Shown one piece after another: positions 6,797 to 9,299 of a stretch of DNA of 9,299 bases (positions are counted from its first letter, which is position 1; every line of letters begins with the position of its first letter). A program made the position numbers and the translations under genes. The stretch lies in assembly GCA_002787855.1 (NCBI GenBank), contig PCVB01000021.1:1-9299 (forward strand), read 5' to 3'. Under the pieces are notes generated by a model. It searched no databases, had not been told where the DNA came from, and was given only the letters and a program-made list of their open reading frames with translations. The DNA comes from Candidatus Zambryskibacteria bacterium CG11_big_fil_rev_8_21_14_0_20_42_18. GTDB lineage: Bacteria; Patescibacteriota; Minisyncoccia; Phycocordibacterales; Zambryskibacteraceae.

Positions 6797-7543
6797 GTGG
6801 AAAAAACAGACGACACCTTAAAAACGACAAAAACTGGCGTAATAGACGCTCTTTTTTCTGCCGGGGCTCACTTCGGATTTGTAAAGTCTCGTAGACACCC
6901 ATCTGTAAAACCTTTTATCTTGGGGATAAAAAACAATCTTGAAATATTCGACCTAGAAAAGACTAGTAAAGAATTAGAGAAGGTGCTCGCTTTCGTCGAG
7001 GGGAAGGGGAAGGAGGGGATCCTTGGCCTATGGGTTGGAGGCAAAAGTGAGGCGCGAGAAGCTGTCGAAAGGTCGGGCAAAGAACTAGAAATGCCATATG
7101 TCGCCGGCCGTTGGATTGGTGGCACACTTTCAAATTTCCCTGAAATAAAGAAACGTATAGCAAAACTTGAAGAATTAACTACACAAAGAGAATCTGGAGA
7201 ACTCGGTAAATATACCAAAAAGGAACGACTATTGATTGATCGCGATATTGATAAACTCACAATCTATTTTGGAGGTCTTCATCAGCTCAAAGCTCTACCA
7301 AAGTTTCTCGTAGTGGTAGACCCTAAGAAAGAACACATCGCGGTTGAGGAGGCACGAAAAATGCGTATCCCTACTATCGCTCTCGCAAGTTCAGACTCCA
7401 ATTTGTATAAGCTTGACCACGTTATTCCAGCCAATGATTCCTCTAGACAAAGTATTTCCTTTATACTGAAAGAGATTGTAATTGCTTATAAAAAAGGCCG
7501 AGAGGAAGCACTAAAGGAAACTGATAAGATAGTACAATCATAA
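6797..7543 (+). CDS. rpsB: 30S ribosomal protein uS2
   Basis: A 248-residue uS2, normal length. GAHFGFVKSRRHPSVKPFIL (23-42) is the N-terminal signature (family 'GxHFGHxxxxWNPxMxPYI'). RWIGGTLSNF (105-114) is the central signature. FLVVVDPKKEHIAVEEARK (170-188) and VIPANDSSRQSI (209-220) form the C-terminal Rossmann-like part; the usual 'DTNxxP' turn is replaced by SSDSNLYK. The start is a GTG at 6797 with no Shine-Dalgarno and no better methionine before the conserved region. The EF-Ts gene follows after two bases, the near-universal rpsB-tsf pair. Confidence 0.95.
   Translation: MEKTDDTLKTTKTGVIDALFSAGAHFGFVKSRRHPSVKPFILGIKNNLEIFDLEKTSKELEKVLAFVEGKGKEGILGLWVGGKSEAREAVERSGKELEMPYVAGRWIGGTLSNFPEIKKRIAKLEELTTQRESGELGKYTKKERLLIDRDIDKLTIYFGGLHQLKALPKFLVVVDPKKEHIAVEEARKMRIPTIALASSDSNLYKLDHVIPANDSSRQSISFILKEIVIAYKKGREEALKETDKIVQS
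7533..7538 (+). promoter_or_regulatory. possible -10 element before EF-Ts
   Basis: TACAAT ends seven bases before the EF-Ts ATG, the same placement as the other leaderless-type promoters here. There is no recognisable -35 at 16-18 bases upstream and no TG extension, so it may be chance within the last uS2 codons, or a weak internal promoter. Confidence 0.25.
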
Positions 7544-7545
7544 AT

Positions 7546-7998
7546 ATGATTACTGTAGAAGAAATAAAATCCCTACGAGAGGAAACCGGTCTTTCTATAA
7601 TGCAGTGCCAAAAAGCGCTTGAGGAAGCAAGTGGAGATAAAGAGAAAGCTATAGCCATTTTAAAGGCTAAGGGGGCAGAAATCGCAGCCAAGAAGGGTAC
7701 CCGTACCTTAGGAGCCGGTGTAGTTAGCTCCTACATTCATACGGGAGACAGAGTCGGAGTAATGCTTGAATTACTCTGTGAGACGGATTTCGTGGCCAAG
7801 AATCCTGAATTTAAATCTGTGGCAAAAGATATTGGTATGCACATCGCGGCTATGTATCCTATAGATATTCTTACCCTTCTCGAACAACCTTATATCAAAG
7901 ATCCTGGGCTTAAAATAAGCGACCTAATTAACAACACCATACAGAAGTTTGGAGAACGTATTGAAATAGGACAGTTCGTGCGTTTTTCTCTAGATTAA
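7546..7998 (+). CDS. tsf: elongation factor Ts, minimal form
   Basis: A 150-residue guanine-nucleotide exchange factor for EF-Tu. Residues 1-52 are the UBA-like N-terminal domain (SLREETGLSIMQCQKALEEA, 9-28, and AKGAEIAAKKGTR, 41-53). CETDFVAKN (78-86) is the hallmark motif whose Asp-Phe wedges into EF-Tu and displaces Mg. EQPYIKDPGLKISDLI (113-128) and GERIEIGQFVRFSL (136-149) close the core. Typical EF-Ts is about 280 residues with a duplicated core and a coiled coil. Here a single core copy is present and the coiled coil is missing, shorter even than the approximately 196-residue Thermus protein. It is complete at both ends, with an ordinary N-terminus and the conserved C-terminal strand before TAA. 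It lies two bases after uS2. Confidence 0.93.
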   Translation: MITVEEIKSLREETGLSIMQCQKALEEASGDKEKAIAILKAKGAEIAAKKGTRTLGAGVVSSYIHTGDRVGVMLELLCETDFVAKNPEFKSVAKDIGMHIAAMYPIDILTLLEQPYIKDPGLKISDLINNTIQKFGERIEIGQFVRFSLD

Positions 7999-8016
7999 CA
8001 AATAATTCTCGACATC

Positions 8017-8442
8017 ATGACTTTAATAGTCATATTTATCATTTCCGGTCTAGCTATCATATTACTTATAACCGTAAAGGGACTGGAAGCGAAGCGGAGG
8101 AAACTTTTTTTCATCACCAGAGCGATATCAAAAGGAGATATTTACACAAGAGAAATTTATCATAAAGTGGTTCGTCTCTATTATGAAGGAAAAGAGGGGG
8201 TGATATTTTTCTTTAAAAAACGCATTCCAATACACACTCGAAACACATTAAACAAAATAATCTCCTTTCTTGAGGAAAAGAGAAGAAAATACGCGGATAA
8301 CATGAGAGATTCAAAGCTTCTGAAAAAGCAAGACGGTATGTCGGAATTTTTCAAAAATATGTCTGATGTTGAGAAGGGTAATGGTGAGATACATGATGTT
8401 TATGAACAAGGTTCTCAAAACACCGAAGAAAAGGTAAAGTAA
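8017..8442 (+). CDS. small single-pass membrane protein of unknown function
   Basis: A 141-residue protein not recognised by family. Residues 3-21 (LIVIFIISGLAIILLITVK region) form one hydrophobic segment followed by the basic stretch KRRK (26-29), so the bulk should be cytoplasmic (N-out, C-in). Residues 30-95 are basic with aromatic-rich helices (KLFFITRAISKGDIYTREIY, 29-48). The tail from about 100 is polar, probably disordered, with Glu and Asn. It starts 18 bases after the EF-Ts stop without a Shine-Dalgarno and ends ten bases before the tRNA. The position suggests read-through from rpsB-tsf. Base use resembles its neighbours, which supports a real gene; function is unknown. Confidence 0.7.
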   Translation: MTLIVIFIISGLAIILLITVKGLEAKRRKLFFITRAISKGDIYTREIYHKVVRLYYEGKEGVIFFFKKRIPIHTRNTLNKIISFLEEKRRKYADNMRDSKLLKKQDGMSEFFKNMSDVEKGNGEIHDVYEQGSQNTEEKVK

Positions 8443-8451
8443 GAGGGTTAA

Positions 8452-8527
8452 GCCACCTTAGCTCAGTTGGTAGAGCAATACTTTTGTAAAGTAAAGGTCC
8501 CCGGTTCAAGCCCGGGAGGTGGCTCCA
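8452..8527 (+). tRNA. tRNA-Thr (anticodon TGT)
   Basis: A 76-base cloverleaf with encoded CCA. The acceptor stem is GCCACCT (8452-8458) with AGGTGGC (8517-8523), discriminator T, then CCA. The D stem is GCTC/GAGC and the anticodon loop TTTGTAA at 8483-8489 gives anticodon TGT (8485-8487), reading ACA and other ACN codons. The T stem is CCCGG/CCGGG with loop TTCAAGC. G1-C72 and C2-G71 agree with the known threonine identity pairs. The top anticodon-stem pair (27-43) is A-A, so only four pairs hold there. It stands alone, downstream of the small membrane protein. Confidence 0.96.
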
Positions 8528-8538
8528 GAATTGGAGTC
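8521..8538 (+). terminator. weak hairpin overlapping the tRNA 3' end
   Basis: GGCTCCA (8521-8527) can pair with TGGAGTC (8532-8538) around a GAAT loop, with one G-U pair, followed by only TTT. It would use the tRNA's own CCA end, so it could be a short terminator or a structure that influences 3' processing. The U-tract is poor. Confidence 0.25.
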
Positions 8539-8574
8539 TTTGGTTAGAGCAGGGTATACGCACGGGTAGATAAG

Positions 8575-8583
8575 TTATCCACA
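8575..8583 (+). promoter_or_regulatory. perfect DnaA-box sequence
   Basis: TTATCCACA equals the strong DnaA box consensus TTATNCACA. It overlaps a GATAAGTTATC palindrome (8569-8579) and lies 10 bases before the -35 of the ArsR promoter. A second, two-mismatch site TTATCTATA is at 8603-8611. No replication-initiation gene or box cluster is nearby, so this is not called an origin; it may be a DnaA-regulated site or chance. Confidence 0.35.
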
Positions 8584-8592
8584 GATACAAAT

Positions 8593-8621
8593 TTGACTAT
8601 GATTATCTATAGGGGTAGTAT
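8593..8621 (+). promoter_or_regulatory. sigma70-type promoter for the ArsR operon
   Basis: TTGACT (8593-8598), 17 bases, then TAGTAT (8616-8621) match the consensus at 5 and 4 of 6 positions. The predicted start near 8627-8629 falls inside the GCGTTAACGC palindrome, leaving a leader of about 20 bases before the ArsR ATG. This leader distinguishes it from the near-leaderless promoters elsewhere in the window. Confidence 0.6.
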
Positions 8622-8642
8622 TTAAGCGTTAACGCAAATACT
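8617..8642. promoter_or_regulatory. candidate ArsR operator (inverted repeat over the transcription start)
   Basis: AGTATTT and AAATACT flank the perfect 10-base palindrome GCGTTAACGC (8626-8635), with a two-base offset on the left. An overlapping pair TTTAAG/CTTAAA (8621-8626, 8641-8646) extends the symmetry. It overlaps the -10 and the predicted start, where a dimeric ArsR/SmtB repressor would block transcription. Autoregulation of this kind is the family rule; binding here is inferred. Confidence 0.5.
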
Positions 8643-8647
8643 TAAAC

Positions 8648-8965
8648 ATGTTAGAAGTAACAGAAATATCAAGAATAAAAGAAACTTTAAGGGGGCAGAA
8701 AAATCCCTTGGTCGAAATTTTTAGTTTGCTCGGAGATAAGAATCGGTTTCTTATTATCAAACTTCTTGTCGAAGAGGGGGAAATGTGTGTTAGTGATCTT
8801 GCTAATGTTCTGGACATTTCAGTATCGGCAGTATCACAACACCTGCGGATACTTGAGATGTCGAGAATCGTTGAGAGTGAAAAAAAGGGGCAGATGATGT
8901 GCTATAAGCCAAAGATAGAAGATCCAAGAATTAAAAAAATAATCAACCAAACACTATTCAAGTAG
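8648..8965 (+). CDS. ArsR/SmtB-family winged-helix repressor
   Basis: A 105-residue transcriptional repressor. Residues 19-42 form the first helices (FSLLGDKNRFLIIKLL, 25-40). EMCVSDLANVLDISVSAVSQ (45-64) followed by HLRILE (65-70) is the helix-turn-helix with the recognition helix. ESEKKGQMMCYKP (76-88) is the beta wing. The family's metal-sensing ELCVCDL motif appears as EMCVSDL, so one of its two cysteines is Ser; the only cysteines are Cys47 and Cys85. The alpha5 D-x-H zinc motif of SmtB is not evident. It could therefore sense a metal or metalloid with an unusual ligand set, or act as a thiol or redox switch. It has its own promoter and palindromic operator candidate, and a cysteine-rich gene begins three bases after its TAG stop. 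Confidence 0.9.
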   Translation: MLEVTEISRIKETLRGQKNPLVEIFSLLGDKNRFLIIKLLVEEGEMCVSDLANVLDISVSAVSQHLRILEMSRIVESEKKGQMMCYKPKIEDPRIKKIINQTLFK

Positions 8966-8968
8966 AAT

Positions 8969-9136
8969 ATGGCAAAAACAATAAATCAAAGCTACCACGT
9001 AGTCTACACTTGCAGTGAGTGCAAGATGAAATATCACGATGAGGAAACTGCTAAGAAATGCGAGGCGTGGTGCAAAAAAAATAAAAGCTGTAACATGGAT
9101 ATCATAAAATATGCGATCGAAGAAGATGGACATTAA
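8969..9136 (+). CDS. small cysteine-rich protein (55 residues), possibly metal-binding
   Basis: A 55-residue ORF immediately behind the ArsR gene. Five cysteines at 15, 18, 31, 35 and 41 are spaced C-x2-C, C-x3-C and C-x5-C (YTCSECKMKY, 13-22; KKCEAWCKKNKSCNMDII, 29-46), with His10, His23 and His55 as possible further ligands. The pattern looks like a small zinc-ribbon or metal-binding fold. The ArsR context suggests it is co-expressed to bind or hand on a metal or thiol-reactive compound. There is no signal peptide, so it should be cytoplasmic. It is likely co-transcribed with arsR, only three bases apart and with no separate promoter or Shine-Dalgarno. I do not recognise a named family with certainty. 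Confidence 0.75.
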   Translation: MAKTINQSYHVVYTCSECKMKYHDEETAKKCEAWCKKNKSCNMDIIKYAIEEDGH

Positions 9137-9174
9137 AACCTAAGAAATCAAAATAATAATTAATTAAAAAATAT

Positions 9175-9299
9175 ATGCAAAACATGAAATCAATGATGAT
9201 GCCGATACTTGTTCTTTTGATTCTGATTATTTCTGCCCTCTCATTTGCGTGGCAAGGAGTCAGTCTGCAAAATCAAGTGAGAGTAGAAGAGCCGAAATT
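9175..9299 (+). CDS. start of a membrane-anchored or secreted protein (truncated by window edge)
   Basis: An open frame from ATG 9175 runs off the window after 41 codons. The N-terminus MQNMKSMMMP is followed by a hydrophobic stretch ILVLLILIISALSFAW (11-26) and then a polar segment, fitting a signal anchor or signal peptide with the rest outside the membrane. A second ATG at 9184 is an equally good start. The 38-base AT-rich gap before it (9137-9174) shows no clear terminator, so it probably belongs to the ArsR operon. The visible part is too short to name. Confidence 0.6.
   Translation, partial: MQNMKSMMMPILVLLILIISALSFAWQGVSLQNQVRVEEPK

Noticed and set aside
8351..8590. 79-residue minus-strand ORF
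   Set aside because: It runs through the tRNA gene and the end of the membrane-protein gene, so it cannot be a conserved protein.
8569..8611. Replication origin
   Set aside because: Only one perfect DnaA box, no AT-rich unwinding cluster with several boxes, and no dnaA/dnaN nearby.
1..9299. Stop-codon reassignment (UGA as glycine), known in some related lineages
   Set aside because: The aldolase ends with TGA exactly at the family-typical C-terminus and couples to the next start by ATGA, and no conserved frame contains internal TGA.
1..9299. CRISPR arrays, insertion sequences, or long tandem repeats
   Set aside because: No regularly spaced repeats, transposase motifs or terminal inverted repeats were found by eye; short repeats seen are codon-level coincidences.

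Overview
The window looks like a piece of a compact, moderately AT-rich bacterial chromosome. Genes abut or overlap, intergenic gaps are mostly under 40 bases, translation factors are unusually short, and Shine-Dalgarno sequences are almost absent. Together with the mix of a PfkB kinase, a class II aldolase and stand-alone translation genes, this suggests a member of the Patescibacteria / Candidate Phyla Radiation, possibly Parcubacteria-like. That placement is inference from gene character only. Stops in use are TAA, TAG and TGA, so the standard bacterial code applies.

Left part (1-3637): central carbon metabolism. The window opens with the last codons of a gene that resembles a transketolase C-terminus. 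It converges, across a 24-base palindrome, on a PfkB-family sugar kinase on the minus strand. The kinase is divergent from a class II fructose-bisphosphate-type aldolase, with only 36 bases holding both promoters. The aldolase is coupled by an ATGA overlap to a GlcD-type FAD-linked oxidoreductase.

Middle (3647-7998): translation. It runs bL25, an exported coiled-coil lytic transglycosylase (its start lies inside bL25), bL31 without zinc cysteines, a release factor 1 lacking its N-terminal domain, uS2 and a minimal EF-Ts. The bL31-RF1 and uS2-EF-Ts pairs are widely conserved bacterial neighbours. A small single-pass membrane protein of unknown function (8017-8442) and tRNA-Thr(TGT) follow.

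Right part (8528-9299): a change of character. A 120-base intergenic region holds a perfect DnaA-box sequence and a well-formed promoter whose start point lies in a palindromic operator candidate. This drives an ArsR/SmtB-type repressor, then a 55-residue cysteine-rich protein and the start of a membrane-anchored protein. It reads as a small metal- or redox-responsive operon that continues beyond the window.

A cross-cutting signal is that several genes (kinase, aldolase, bL25, bL31, uS2) have a -10 element only 6-9 bases before the start codon, often with TGN extension and a -35 at 17-base spacing. This predicts leaderless or nearly leaderless mRNAs. No transposons, CRISPR arrays or rRNA genes were seen.
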